In this document: positions 17,690-26,631 of the stretch, one piece after another
Position numbering within the stretch: position 1 is the first letter of the stretch
Layout of the letters: the number at the start of each line of letters is the position of its first letter
NCBI RefSeq assembly: GCF_003013245.1
Contig: NZ_PXYY01000002.1
Location: 1-64,000, forward strand
Reading direction: 5' to 3'
Source of the DNA: Neisseria iguanae
GTDB taxonomy: Bacteria > Pseudomonadota > Gammaproteobacteria > Burkholderiales > Neisseriaceae
DNA length: 64,000 bases
Notes under the pieces: model-generated
What the model was told of the DNA's origin: nothing
The model's input: only the letters and a program-made list of their open reading frames with translations
The model's database searches: none
Program-made: the position numbers and the translations under genes

Positions 17690-19165
17690 CTATCTATCCA
17701 ACCCTTCCTGCACCATCTGCGCCGCCCGTATCACCGCGCGCGCTTTGTTTTGAGTTTCCTGCCATTCGGATTGCGGATCTGAGTCGGCAACGATACCAGC
17801 GCCGCTTTGTACATGCAGGGTTTGGTCTTTAATCACGGCGGTGCGGATGGCGATGGCTAAGTCCATGTCGTTATTGAAACTCCATACGCCGACGGCGCCG
17901 CCGTAAATGCCGCGTTTGCTCGGTTCGACTTCTTCGATGATTTCCATGGCACGCACTTTCGGTGCGCCGGATAATGTGCCGGCGGGGAAAGTGGCGGCGA
18001 GGATGTCCATATTGCTGGTGTCGGGCTTCAGACGGCCTTCGATATTGGATACGATGTGCATCACATGCGAATACTTTTCAATCACCATTTTGTCGGTCAC
18101 TTTGACCTGACCGGTTTCGCTGATACGGCCGACATCGCTGCGCCCCAAATCAATCAGCATCACATGCTCGGCGATTTCTTTGGCATCGCCCAGCAGGTCT
18201 TGTTCGTTGGCCAAATCTTCCGCGGGGGTTTTGCCGCGCAGGCGGGTACCGGCAATCGGGCGCACAATCACATTATCGTGTTCGCGGCGCACGAGGATTT
18301 CAGGCGACGAGCCGACGATATGGAAGTCGCCGAAGTCGTAGTAAAACAGATAAGGCGAGGGATTGAGCGTGCGCAGGGCGCGGTAGAGGTCAAGCGGGCT
18401 GTCAGTGTATTCCATACTCATGCGCTGGCTGGGTACGACCTGCATACAGTCGCCGGCGAAAATATAGTCTTTGATATGGCTGACGCAGGCTTTAAACGGT
18501 TCTTCACCAAATTCGCTGGTAGCGGCAGTCTGCTTGCTGCCTAAGGAAAGCGGAATGGCGCAGCTTTGGCGCAACTGGGTGCGCAAATCTTCCAAGCGTT
18601 CGCGGGCTTGTTCGTAGCCGTTGGCGAGGGCGGTGTCGGCAGAGACAATCAGGTAGATTTTGCCGGAAAGGTTGTCGATAACGGCCAATTCTTGCGACAG
18701 CATCAGTAAAATATCGGGGGTATCGAGCGGATCGGCTTTGGCGGCGTTTTTCAGGCGGTGGGCGAAGTGTTCGAAGTTGTAGATGGTTTCATAGCCGAAA
18801 TAGCCGACTAAGCCGCCGGTAAAACGCGGCAGGCTGGGGATTTCGGGCGTTTGGAAACGTGCATGGAAGGTTTCGATAAAAGGCAGGGGGTTACCGTCGT
18901 ATTGTTCGACGATTTCGCCGTTAAGATACACGTCCACATGTTTGCCGCGTGCTTGCAGATAGTGGTTGCAGGGCAGGCCGATAAAGGAATAGCGGCCGAA
19001 GCGTTCGCCGCCGACCACAGATTCGAGCAGGTAGGTAAAGGGCTGGTTGGCAAGCTTGAGATAGAGCGATAACGGTGTATCGAGGTCGGCCAGTAATTCC
19101 TGCACCAGCGGAATGCGGTTGTATCCTTGCGCGACTTGGGCTTGATATTCTTGTTTGCTGATCAT
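17690..19165 (-). CDS. trpE: Anthranilate synthase component I
   Basis: 491 residues. TrpE makes anthranilate from chorismate, with TrpG supplying ammonia, the first step of tryptophan synthesis. The N-terminal regulatory part carries [17 protein letters not shown] near 48-64 (an LLES-type tryptophan-binding block). The catalytic domain shows [47 protein letters not shown] and [16 protein letters not shown], all standard. No trpG next to it. Upstream (19166-19348) I see no obvious leader peptide or attenuator. A 164-bp internal segment (18541-18704) is duplicated at 16385-16548. Its end is preceded by an uptake sequence. Confidence 0.97.
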   Translation of the reverse strand: MISKQEYQAQVAQGYNRIPLVQELLADLDTPLSLYLKLANQPFTYLLESVVGGERFGRYSFIGLPCNHYLQARGKHVDVYLNGEIVEQYDGNPLPFIETFHARFQTPEIPSLPRFTGGLVGYFGYETIYNFEHFAHRLKNAAKADPLDTPDILLMLSQELAVIDNLSGKIYLIVSADTALANGYEQARERLEDLRTQLRQSCAIPLSLGSKQTAATSEFGEEPFKACVSHIKDYIFAGDCMQVVPSQRMSMEYTDSPLDLYRALRTLNPSPYLFYYDFGDFHIVGSSPEILVRREHDNVIVRPIAGTRLRGKTPAEDLANEQDLLGDAKEIAEHVMLIDLGRSDVGRISETGQVKVTDKMVIEKYSHVMHIVSNIEGRLKPDTSNMDILAATFPAGTLSGAPKVRAMEIIEEVEPSKRGIYGGAVGVWSFNNDMDLAIAIRTAVIKDQTLHVQSGAGIVADSDPQSEWQETQNKARAVIRAAQMVQEGLDR

Positions 19166-19348
19166 GTTCAGACGGCTTACTTGAAAAATCCGACTTAATT
19201 GAAGCAGTCGGACTGGGGGGATTTGATAGTGTAAAGAGTATAGCAGTTTATAGGGATATTGTTAACCGATAGTGCAACAGGCGGTCTGAAAACAAATCTG
19301 CTGATTAAATGAAATCACCGTTTCTTAAGGGAAACGGTGTCGGGTATT

Positions 19349-19765
19349 TCAGAAGCTTGAAGCGGTATCGATTTTGGTTTGGCGCGCGCGCTTAAATTTG
19401 ATGAAGTAGCCAAGAACAAGGGGAACCAGCGCTAAAATAATTTTGAATGTCCAGCCCGCATACCAAGGTTTAGCCACCACAATGGCTTGGCTTCCCACCT
19501 CGGGTACGATGAAGTCTTTAATTGCAAACCAATCGAGAAACGGCCACCAGCACGCTACCAGCAAACCTAAAAAGCAAGGCCAAATCATGTGGCTCAAATC
19601 ATGCCGCCACAAGACAAAACACACCACCGCCCAAAGCAGGGTGAAGCCGGTAATCAGTAAAGAAGTGTAGGTGTCTGCACCGAGATAATTGGTGAGAAAA
19701 TAGGTCAGTACGACCCATAATAATCCTAAAACGAACACGATTAATTCTTCAGGACGTTTGAACAT
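19349..19765 (-). CDS. Small membrane protein of unknown function
   Basis: 138 residues with four predicted membrane helices: about residues 7-27, 33-52, 60-78 and 104-124 (FKIILALVPLVLGYFIKF). The C-terminus is basic (KRARQTKID), probably cytosolic. FLGLLVACWWPFLDWF is rich in tryptophan, as in small uncharacterised neisserial membrane proteins. I do not recognise a named family. An AGAAACC leader precedes ATG and the gene stands alone. Confidence 0.7.
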   Translation of the reverse strand: MFKRPEELIVFVLGLLWVVLTYFLTNYLGADTYTSLLITGFTLLWAVVCFVLWRHDLSHMIWPCFLGLLVACWWPFLDWFAIKDFIVPEVGSQAIVVAKPWYAGWTFKIILALVPLVLGYFIKFKRARQTKIDTASSF

Positions 19766-19931
19766 TCGGTTTCTCCAAGATGGCGCAAATCATATAAAGA
19801 TGAGAGCGGACACTATACCCGAAAAGCGGTCTTGTGAAAATGATTCTGACGTGCTTTCAGACGGCCCGATTTTCAGACGGCCTTTTGTGTGGCAGAATAG
19901 TCTGCTTTGAATCAATCAAATGGAAGCAGCC

Positions 19932-20687
19932 ATGCGCCAAAAAATCATCATTACCGGACATTCCGGCGGCTTGGGCAAAGCTTTGTCAGTGCATTATCTG
20001 CAAACCGGCAAGGAAGTATTAGCAATAGCGAGGTGTGAATCGCCCGCGCAAAACGGTTTGCAGCAGTTTGCCATTGATTTGGCTGATACGGAAGGGTTGG
20101 CGGCATGGTTGGCGCATGGCAGAATCGAAGCCTTTATGCAGGATGCGGATGAACTGGTACTGGTTAATAATGCCGGAACAGTCATCCCCAGTGCGGTATG
20201 CGGCAAGCAGAGGCCGTCTGAAATAGCGGCGGCAGTGAATTTGAATATTACAGCCCCTTTGTTGTTGAGTAATCATGTTTTGGCCGCCAAACCTGAAAAA
20301 CTGCCGGTGAAAATCGTGCATATCAGCAGTGGCACAGGACGTAATGCTTATCAGGGCTGGAGTGTTTACGGTGTGTCTAAAGCCGCACTGGATCATCATT
20401 TGCGCTGCGTAGAAGCGGAAAACCATCACCATGTGAAAGCGTGCAGCATCATTGCGCCCGGCGTAGTGGATACCGATATGCAGGCGCAAAATGGTGAAGA
20501 TTTTCCGATTCTGCCGCGTTTTCAACAGTTATATGCAAATCAGAAACTCAGTTCGCCCGAATCAGTTGCAAAAATTATTGCCGAAATGATTGCTGATCCA
20601 GATTTCGGGGATGAAATTATTCAAGATGTCCGCACATGGCAATTATTGAAACAAACTTTTCAAACAGCCTTGACGCAAATATTTTAA
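19932..20687 (+). CDS. Short-chain dehydrogenase/reductase
   Basis: 251 residues from ATG 19932 (an ATG four codons upstream, 19920, is possible). Rossmann fold with cofactor motif ITGHSGGLGKAL near residues 6-17, NNAGTV near 82-87, catalytic serine in VHISSGTGRNAYQG near 137, and the YxxxK pair in SVYGVSKAALDHH near 150-162. The order resembles sepiapterin/benzil-reductase-like SDRs, which use NADPH. The substrate is unknown. An uptake-sequence pair in direct orientation lies upstream (19855-19884) and a MITE-like repeat abuts the stop. Confidence 0.88.
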   Translation: MRQKIIITGHSGGLGKALSVHYLQTGKEVLAIARCESPAQNGLQQFAIDLADTEGLAAWLAHGRIEAFMQDADELVLVNNAGTVIPSAVCGKQRPSEIAAAVNLNITAPLLLSNHVLAAKPEKLPVKIVHISSGTGRNAYQGWSVYGVSKAALDHHLRCVEAENHHHVKACSIIAPGVVDTDMQAQNGEDFPILPRFQQLYANQKLSSPESVAKIIAEMIADPDFGDEIIQDVRTWQLLKQTFQTALTQIF

Positions 20688-20692
20688 AAGAT

Positions 20693-20844
20693 TGAGACTT
20701 TTGCAAAAAATCCCCTATCTGCCGGCACACTTCTTCGCAATGCGCTTCCCGAACGCAGAATTCTTTAGTATGCGGCATGTCTGCGCGTTCTGTGCCAACT
20801 TCTCTTTGAACCGTACTTGACTCCGGAGTTTTGCAAAGGTTTCA
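20693..20844. repeat. MITE-like repeat with IS5-type terminal inverted repeats
   Basis: About 152 bp bounded by TGAGACTTTTGCAAAA (20693-20708) and TTTTGCAAAGGTTTCA (20829-20844), which match as inverted repeats at 14 of 16 positions. The end sequence resembles the ACCTTTGCAAAAT next to the IS5-type transposase remnant at 28.5 kb. A diverged second copy lies at 38938-39080. No coding capacity. I see no clear target duplication. Confidence 0.6.
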
Positions 20845-20875
20845 GGCCGTCTGAATTTAAAATAAGGAATATCAA

Positions 20876-21487
20876 ATGAGTATGGATTTTCAAGCGACAT
20901 TAAAAATCTTGGGCAAACAAGCCAAAAAAGAAGCCGAGCAACACCGAATCGAAGCGGTGGAAGCCAAAAAGCACGAAGAAGAGCAGGTGGATTTTGCCAA
21001 GGCCGTAGGTGCGGTCAGGCCTTTGAAAAACTCGCAGCGTTACGAAACCCCGCGTCCGAAAACCAACCTCAAGCCGCGCCCGAAAACGGAAAACAGTTTG
21101 TCGGAAGAAGATTATTTCTATGTCGGTCGAGACAATTGGGACGAGCCGCCGGCCAGTTTCAGTAAAAACGGGCAAGGCAAAAACGATATCCAACGTTTGC
21201 GCAACGGTCATTATCCGGTGGTAGCCGATGTGGATTTGCACGGATACACGCAGGAAGAAGCGCAGCAGGTGTTGAATGGATTCATCGAATTTACCAAAAA
21301 GCGCGGCGTATGCGGCGAAATCGTTCACGGCAGCGGCTTGGGTTCCTCCGGCTACAAGCCGGTTTTGAAAAACATGACCCGCCGCTGGCTCATGCAACAT
21401 CCGGATGTATTGGCCTATGTCGAGCCGCGCCAGGGGAATGATGGTGCAGTAAGGATTTTGTTGAAGCGTCCGCGTCGTGAAGAATAA
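20876..21487 (+). CDS. Smr-domain protein
   Basis: 203 residues. The N-terminal ~100 residues are charged and probably flexible (KKEAEQHRIEAVEAKKHEEE). The C-terminal Smr domain has VADVDLHGYTQEEAQQVL near 118-135 and the GEIVHGSGLGSSGYKPVLK block near 152-170, with the DLHG and HGxG motifs of MutS2-type Smr nucleases. Stand-alone bacterial Smr proteins of this size (YdaL/SmrA/SmrB-like) are nucleic-acid nucleases; E. coli SmrB cuts mRNA at collided ribosomes. Which role applies here is not clear from sequence. Confidence 0.9.
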   Translation: MSMDFQATLKILGKQAKKEAEQHRIEAVEAKKHEEEQVDFAKAVGAVRPLKNSQRYETPRPKTNLKPRPKTENSLSEEDYFYVGRDNWDEPPASFSKNGQGKNDIQRLRNGHYPVVADVDLHGYTQEEAQQVLNGFIEFTKKRGVCGEIVHGSGLGSSGYKPVLKNMTRRWLMQHPDVLAYVEPRQGNDGAVRILLKRPRREE

Positions 21488-22055
21488 TAATATTATTTGC
21501 CGGATACGCAAAATACCCAAGCGGGCAATTATTGTTTCAAGGCTGTCCGAACCGTTAAAAGGTTTTCAGACGACCTTGATTTGTTTGGAATGAAAATGAG
21601 AACTTTGCCTATTTGAATCTTTACACTTTTTTGCTTAGAAAATGAAAGCTGGAGCGAACACACTCTTTTTCTTAAATGCTCGTTGCAGGGTTTGATACGA
21701 AAAGAAGACATTCGTTTGATTTCGATTACGAATTTTTTGGAAAATTGTACAAAAACCTTCTCTGAAAAAATTTAATTTTTATTCAATAAGTCACCAGATT
21801 GGTTTGCCAGTCAGGTTAAATACTGATACGATTTAAGTCGTCTTTTTAAGTAGGGTAATTGTGACAAATGCTGTCATCAGGCGGCATTGGTAAATTTTAC
21901 CTGTAAATCAGATATTTTGGCGGTAAAGCCGCCACATGTTTCATTAAAATATTTGATTTTGAAAATAAAAGTTTCGAAATCGAAAATATATGAATCGACC
22001 CGAAACTGTTTGGTTTCGAAGTCGGTGTTTGTAACCTAATATTAAGGATACTGAT
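21488..22055. promoter_or_regulatory. Long leader/promoter region of the pyruvate dehydrogenase operon
   Basis: 568 bases without a convincing gene. A small hairpin GGCGG-TAAAG-CCGCC lies around 21919-21933. The stretch 21,960-22,030 contains repeated GAAA/TTTCGAAA half-palindromes (TTTCGAAATCGAAAAT, GGTTTCGAAG), which could bind a regulator. AAGGA stands before the aceE start. No pdhR-like gene is adjacent. The minus-strand frame at 21529-21711 has no protein character. Confidence 0.4.
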
Positions 22056-24725
22056 ATGTCCACTCAATTGCACGATGTAGATCCGATTGAAACACAGGAA
22101 TGGTTGGATGCACTAAGCTCGGTTTTAGAAACTGAAGGCACCGAACGCGCCCACTTCTTGCTGGAAAATCTGGTGAAATACACCCGCCGCCGCGGTGTCC
22201 ACATGCCGTTTGACGCTACCACTGCCTACTTGAACACCATTCCAGTAGGTAAAGAGCAAAAATCTCCGGGCAACCACGAATTAGAACACCGCATCCGTTC
22301 TGCCATCCGCTGGAATGCGGCAGCTATGGTGTTGCGTGCAGGTAAAAAAGACTTGGAATTGGGTGGCCATATCGCATCTTTCCAATCGGCAGCTACTTTA
22401 TATGATGTGGGTTTCAACCACTTTTGGCGTGCTAAAGGCGAAGGCGAAGAAGGTGATTTGGTATTCTTTCAAGGTCATGCTGCGCCAGGTATTTATGCGC
22501 GTGCCTTCGTTGAAGGCCGTTTGAGCGGAGAACAGCTGGACAACTTCCGTCAGGAAGTTGACGGCAAAGGTATTCCTTCTTATCCGCACCCGCATTTGAT
22601 GCCTGATTTCTGGCAATTTCCAACCGTATCGATGGGCTTGGGTCCGTTGATGGCGATTTACCAAGCACGTTTCTTGAAATACCTGGATTCTCGCGGCTTG
22701 AGCAAAACTAAAGGCCGTAAAGTCTGGGTATTCTGCGGTGACGGCGAAATGGACGAACCTGAATCCCAAGGCGCGATTGCATTGGCAGCCCGCGAGGGTT
22801 TGGACAATCTGATTTTCGTTATCAACTGTAACCTGCAACGCTTGGACGGCCCGGTGCGCGGTAACGGCAAAATCATCCAGGAATTGGAAGGCAATTTCCG
22901 CGGTGCCGGTTGGAATGTACTGAAAGTGATTTGGGGCAGCAAATGGGATGCCCTGTTGGCACGCGATACCAGCAATGCGTTGAAACAACGCATGGAAGAA
23001 GTATTGGACGGTGACTACCAAACTTACAAGTCTAAAGACGGCGCATATGTTCGCGAGCATTTCTTCAATACGCCCGAATTGAAAGCCTTGGTGGCCAATA
23101 TGTCCGATGAAGAAGTTTGGGCGTTGAACCGCGGTGGTCATGACCCGCACAAAGTATATGCGGCTTATTATGAAGCAGTAAACAATGCTGGCGGACGTCC
23201 GACCGTAATTTTGGCGAAAACCATTAAAGGTTATGGTATGGGTGCTTCGGGCGAAGGTCAAAACGTCGCCCACCAAGCCAAAAAAATGGATGTGAAATCA
23301 CTGAAGCAATTCCGTGACCGCTTCGGCATCAATGTGACTGACGAGCAAATCGACAGCGGTAACTTGCCATACTACCGCTTTGCTGAAGACAGCGAAGAAA
23401 TGAAATACTTGCGCGAGCGTCGTAACGCCTTGGGTGGTTACTTGCCGCAACGCAACCCGAACAACGAAGCCTTGCCGATTCCTGAATTGAGCGCGTTTGA
23501 CGGTCAATTACAATCAAGCGGTGACCGTGAATTCTCAACCACCATGGCGTTTGTCCGCATCTTGTCAACCTTGTTGAAAGACAAACAAATCGGTAAGCGT
23601 ATTGTGCCGATCGTACCGGACGAAAGCCGCACCTTCGGTATGGAAGGCATGTTCCGCCAATACGGTATTTGGAACCCTAAAGGCCAACAATATACGCCTC
23701 AAGATAAAGACCAGTTGATGTTCTATAAGGAGTCAGTTGACGGTCAGATTCTGCAGGAAGGTATTAACGAGCCGGGTGCGATGGCAGACTGGATTGCTGC
23801 GGCTACATCGTACGCCAACAGCCGTTACGCCATGATTCCGTTCTATATCTACTACTCGATGTTTGGTTTCCAACGTGTCGGCGACTTGGCATGGGCAGCC
23901 GGTGACATGCATGCTCGCGGTTTCCTGTTGGGCGGTACTGCAGGCCGTACGACATTGAACGGCGAAGGTTTGCAACACGAAGACGGCCACAGCCAAATTC
24001 AAGCCGACCTGATTCCGAACTGCGTATCTTACGATCCGACTTTCCAATATGAATTGGCAGTTATTATCCATGACGCATTGCGCCGCATGTATGTAGAAAA
24101 CGAAGACGTGTTCTACTACCTGACTTTGATGAACGAAAACTATACTCATCCTGCTTTGCCGCAACGTAAAGGTATCGAACAGGAAATCTTGAAAGGTATG
24201 TATCTGTTGGAAGAAGGTGGTAAATCCGACAAAAAAGTCCAACTGATGGGTTCGGGTACCATTTTGCAAGAAGTGATTGTCGGGGCGGAATTGTTGAAAG
24301 AAGATTTCGGCGTTGAAGCCAACGTATGGTCTTGCCCGTCATTCAATGAATTGCACCGTGATGCCATAGAAGTAGAACGTTTCAACCGTCTGCATCCGCT
24401 GGAAGAAGCTAAAGTGCCGTTTGTGGCGCAGCAATTGAAAAGCCATGGAGGCCCGGTTGTTGCCGCCACAGACTACATCCGCAGCTTTGCGGAACGCATC
24501 CGTGCTTATATTCCGAATGATTTCCACGTGTTGGGGACCGACGGTTTCGGCCGTTCCGACAGCCGTGCGAACCTGCGCCGCTTCTTTGAAGTCGACCGTT
24601 ACAACGTAGCCGTTACCGCTTTGGCTGCCCTGGCCGACGAAGGTAAAGTCAGCAAAGAAACCGTACAAAAAGCCATTGAAAAATACGGTATCGCCACCGA
24701 TACCGCACCAAGCTGGAAACGCTAA
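22056..24725 (+). CDS. aceE: Pyruvate dehydrogenase E1 component, homodimeric type
   Basis: 889 residues, the normal size of AceE. Thiamine-diphosphate-dependent decarboxylation of pyruvate and transfer of the acetyl group to the lipoyl arm of E2. The TPP-binding signature CGDGEMDEPESQGAI lies near residues 228-242, with FVINCNLQRLDGPVRGNGKI following. ETIKGYGMG-like KTIKGYGMGASGEGQNVAHQ is near 388-407, and the C-terminal transketolase-like part has LGTDGFGRSDSR near 827. First gene of aceE-aceF-lpdA. An uptake-sequence-rich spacer of 205 bases separates it from aceF. Confidence 0.98.
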   Translation: MSTQLHDVDPIETQEWLDALSSVLETEGTERAHFLLENLVKYTRRRGVHMPFDATTAYLNTIPVGKEQKSPGNHELEHRIRSAIRWNAAAMVLRAGKKDLELGGHIASFQSAATLYDVGFNHFWRAKGEGEEGDLVFFQGHAAPGIYARAFVEGRLSGEQLDNFRQEVDGKGIPSYPHPHLMPDFWQFPTVSMGLGPLMAIYQARFLKYLDSRGLSKTKGRKVWVFCGDGEMDEPESQGAIALAAREGLDNLIFVINCNLQRLDGPVRGNGKIIQELEGNFRGAGWNVLKVIWGSKWDALLARDTSNALKQRMEEVLDGDYQTYKSKDGAYVREHFFNTPELKALVANMSDEEVWALNRGGHDPHKVYAAYYEAVNNAGGRPTVILAKTIKGYGMGASGEGQNVAHQAKKMDVKSLKQFRDRFGINVTDEQIDSGNLPYYRFAEDSEEMKYLRERRNALGGYLPQRNPNNEALPIPELSAFDGQLQSSGDREFSTTMAFVRILSTLLKDKQIGKRIVPIVPDESRTFGMEGMFRQYGIWNPKGQQYTPQDKDQLMFYKESVDGQILQEGINEPGAMADWIAAATSYANSRYAMIPFYIYYSMFGFQRVGDLAWAAGDMHARGFLLGGTAGRTTLNGEGLQHEDGHSQIQADLIPNCVSYDPTFQYELAVIIHDALRRMYVENEDVFYYLTLMNENYTHPALPQRKGIEQEILKGMYLLEEGGKSDKKVQLMGSGTILQEVIVGAELLKEDFGVEANVWSCPSFNELHRDAIEVERFNRLHPLEEAKVPFVAQQLKSHGGPVVAATDYIRSFAERIRAYIPNDFHVLGTDGFGRSDSRANLRRFFEVDRYNVAVTALAALADEGKVSKETVQKAIEKYGIATDTAPSWKR

Positions 24726-24930
24726 AAACGTTTCAGACGGCCTTGTTATCAAAGACCGTCTGGAAAAAGATTTTGAATGCTTATTCATTTTAAAAATCAA
24801 GCGTTAAGCATGCAAGGCTGATGTTACAGACGGTCTGAAAAAAATAGAAGGCCGTCTGAAAACAAACGTATCTGTTTTAAAAAACCTTACTGCGACGATA
24901 AGCGTTGCAGCACAACTAAGGAATAAAACG

Positions 24931-26529
24931 ATGAGTCAAATCGTAGAAATTAAAGTACCCGATATCGGTGGTCACGAAAACGTAGACATTATTGCCGTAG
25001 AAGTTAAAGCCGGCGACACCATTGCGGTTGACGATACCCTGATTACTTTGGAAACCGACAAAGCCACCATGGACGTACCTGCTGATGCTGCAGGCGTGGT
25101 GAAAGAAGTAAAAGTCAGCGTTGGCGATAAAATTTCCGAAGGCGGCGTGATTTTACTGGTGGAAACCAGTGCTGAAGCTGCTGAAGAAAAACCGGCTGCT
25201 GGCGAAGCGCCTAAAGCTGAAGAAGCCAAAGCAGAAGCTCCGGCTCAAGCTGCTGATGCGCCTGCGGCAGGCAGCACAGTGACCGTGGCTGTGCCAGATA
25301 TCGGCGGCCATGAAAATGTTGGTGTGATTGCCGTAGAAATCAAAGTCGGCGATACAGTTGCCGAAGATGACACGCTGATTACCTTGGAAACCGACAAAGC
25401 CACTATGGACGTACCGTCTACTGCTGCCGGTGTGGTGAAATCCGTGTTGATTAAAGTCGGCGACAAGGTATCCGAAGGTTCAGCAATTATCGAAGTTGAA
25501 GTTGCCGGTGGCGCTGCTGTCGCCCCTGCACCTGCTGCCGAAGAGCCTAAAGCTACTGCACCTGCTGCCGCATTCGGCAGCACACCGGTTGATGAAGCCG
25601 TATTTTCCAAAGCACACGCAGGCCCTTCGGCGCGCAAACTGGCACGTGAATTGGGCGTGGATTTAGGTCAAGTCAACGGTACAGGCTTGAAAGGCCGTAT
25701 CGTCGGCGACGACATCAAGGCATTCGTCAAAGCAGTTATGCAAGGAGGTGCAGGCAAAGCATCTCCCGCTGCGGCCGGCGTTTCTTTGGGCGGCGGTTTG
25801 GATTTACTGCCATGGCCGAAAGTTGACTTCAGCAAATTCGGTTCTGTTGAAGTAAAAGAATTATCGCGCATTAAGAAAATTTCCGGTCAAAACCTGTCTC
25901 GCAACTGGGTAGTGATTCCGCACGTCACTGTCAACGAAGATGCAGACATGACCGAATTGGAAGAATTCCGCAAGCAACTGAACAAGGAATGGGAACGCGA
26001 AGGCGTGAAATTGTCGCCTTTAGCTTTCATTATCAAAGCATCCGTTGCGGCCTTGAAACAATTCCCTGAATTCAATTCATCTTTAGACGGCGATAATTTG
26101 GTACTGAAAAACTATTTCAACATCGGCTTTGCCGCCGACACGCCAAACGGTTTGGTTGTGCCTGTGATTAAAGATGTCGATCAAAAAGGTCTGAAACAGA
26201 TCAGCCAAGAATTGGGTGAGTTGTCGAAAAAAGCCCGCGAAGGCAAGCTGAAACCGCAAGAAATGCAAGGTGCATGCTTTACCATTTCCAGCTTGGGTGG
26301 TATCGGCGGCACCGGCTTCACACCGATTGTGAATGCGCCCGAAGTAGCCATTTTGGGCGTGTGCAAATCACAAATAAAACCAGTTTGGAACGGTAAAGAA
26401 TTTGAACCCCGCTTGATGTGCCCATTGAGCCTGTCTTTCGACCACCGTGTTATCGACGGTGCCGCCGGTATGCGTTTCACCGTATTCCTGGCCAACCTGT
26501 TGAAAGACTTCCGCCGCATTACTCTGTAA
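24931..26529 (+). CDS. aceF: Dihydrolipoamide acetyltransferase (PDH E2) with two lipoyl domains
   Basis: 532 residues. Two N-terminal lipoyl domains, each with the lipoylated lysine in ETDKATMDVP (near residues 41-50 and 157-166), joined by alanine/glutamate-rich linkers. Then the E3/E1-binding domain (AGPSARKLARELGVDLGQV near 231-249) and the catalytic domain ending with SFDHRVIDGAAGMRF. The active-site histidine and aspartate of the DHRVIDG motif are present. It accepts acetyl groups from E1 and passes them to CoA. The repeated lipoyl segments are near-identical at DNA level to each other and to the start of lpdA, a possible recombination site. Confidence 0.98.
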   Translation: MSQIVEIKVPDIGGHENVDIIAVEVKAGDTIAVDDTLITLETDKATMDVPADAAGVVKEVKVSVGDKISEGGVILLVETSAEAAEEKPAAGEAPKAEEAKAEAPAQAADAPAAGSTVTVAVPDIGGHENVGVIAVEIKVGDTVAEDDTLITLETDKATMDVPSTAAGVVKSVLIKVGDKVSEGSAIIEVEVAGGAAVAPAPAAEEPKATAPAAAFGSTPVDEAVFSKAHAGPSARKLARELGVDLGQVNGTGLKGRIVGDDIKAFVKAVMQGGAGKASPAAAGVSLGGGLDLLPWPKVDFSKFGSVEVKELSRIKKISGQNLSRNWVVIPHVTVNEDADMTELEEFRKQLNKEWEREGVKLSPLAFIIKASVAALKQFPEFNSSLDGDNLVLKNYFNIGFAADTPNGLVVPVIKDVDQKGLKQISQELGELSKKAREGKLKPQEMQGACFTISSLGGIGGTGFTPIVNAPEVAILGVCKSQIKPVWNGKEFEPRLMCPLSLSFDHRVIDGAAGMRFTVFLANLLKDFRRITL

Positions 26530-26631
26530 TCGGCAGCTTTCAGACGGCCGGAGTGAAATATCCGTAGAATCGGATATTTATTTCCCCTGTGAAAAGGCCG
26601 TCTGAAAACTAATAAATAAGAAAGGTTAAAG

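Noticed and set aside
21529-21711. 60-codon minus-strand frame upstream of aceE
   Set aside because: Lies in an AT-rich leader, has no family resemblance and no ribosome-binding site.
22398-23276. Long minus-strand frames opposite aceE, aceF and lpdA
   Set aside because: They are shadows of strongly conserved genes in high-GC third positions, without start signals or homology.
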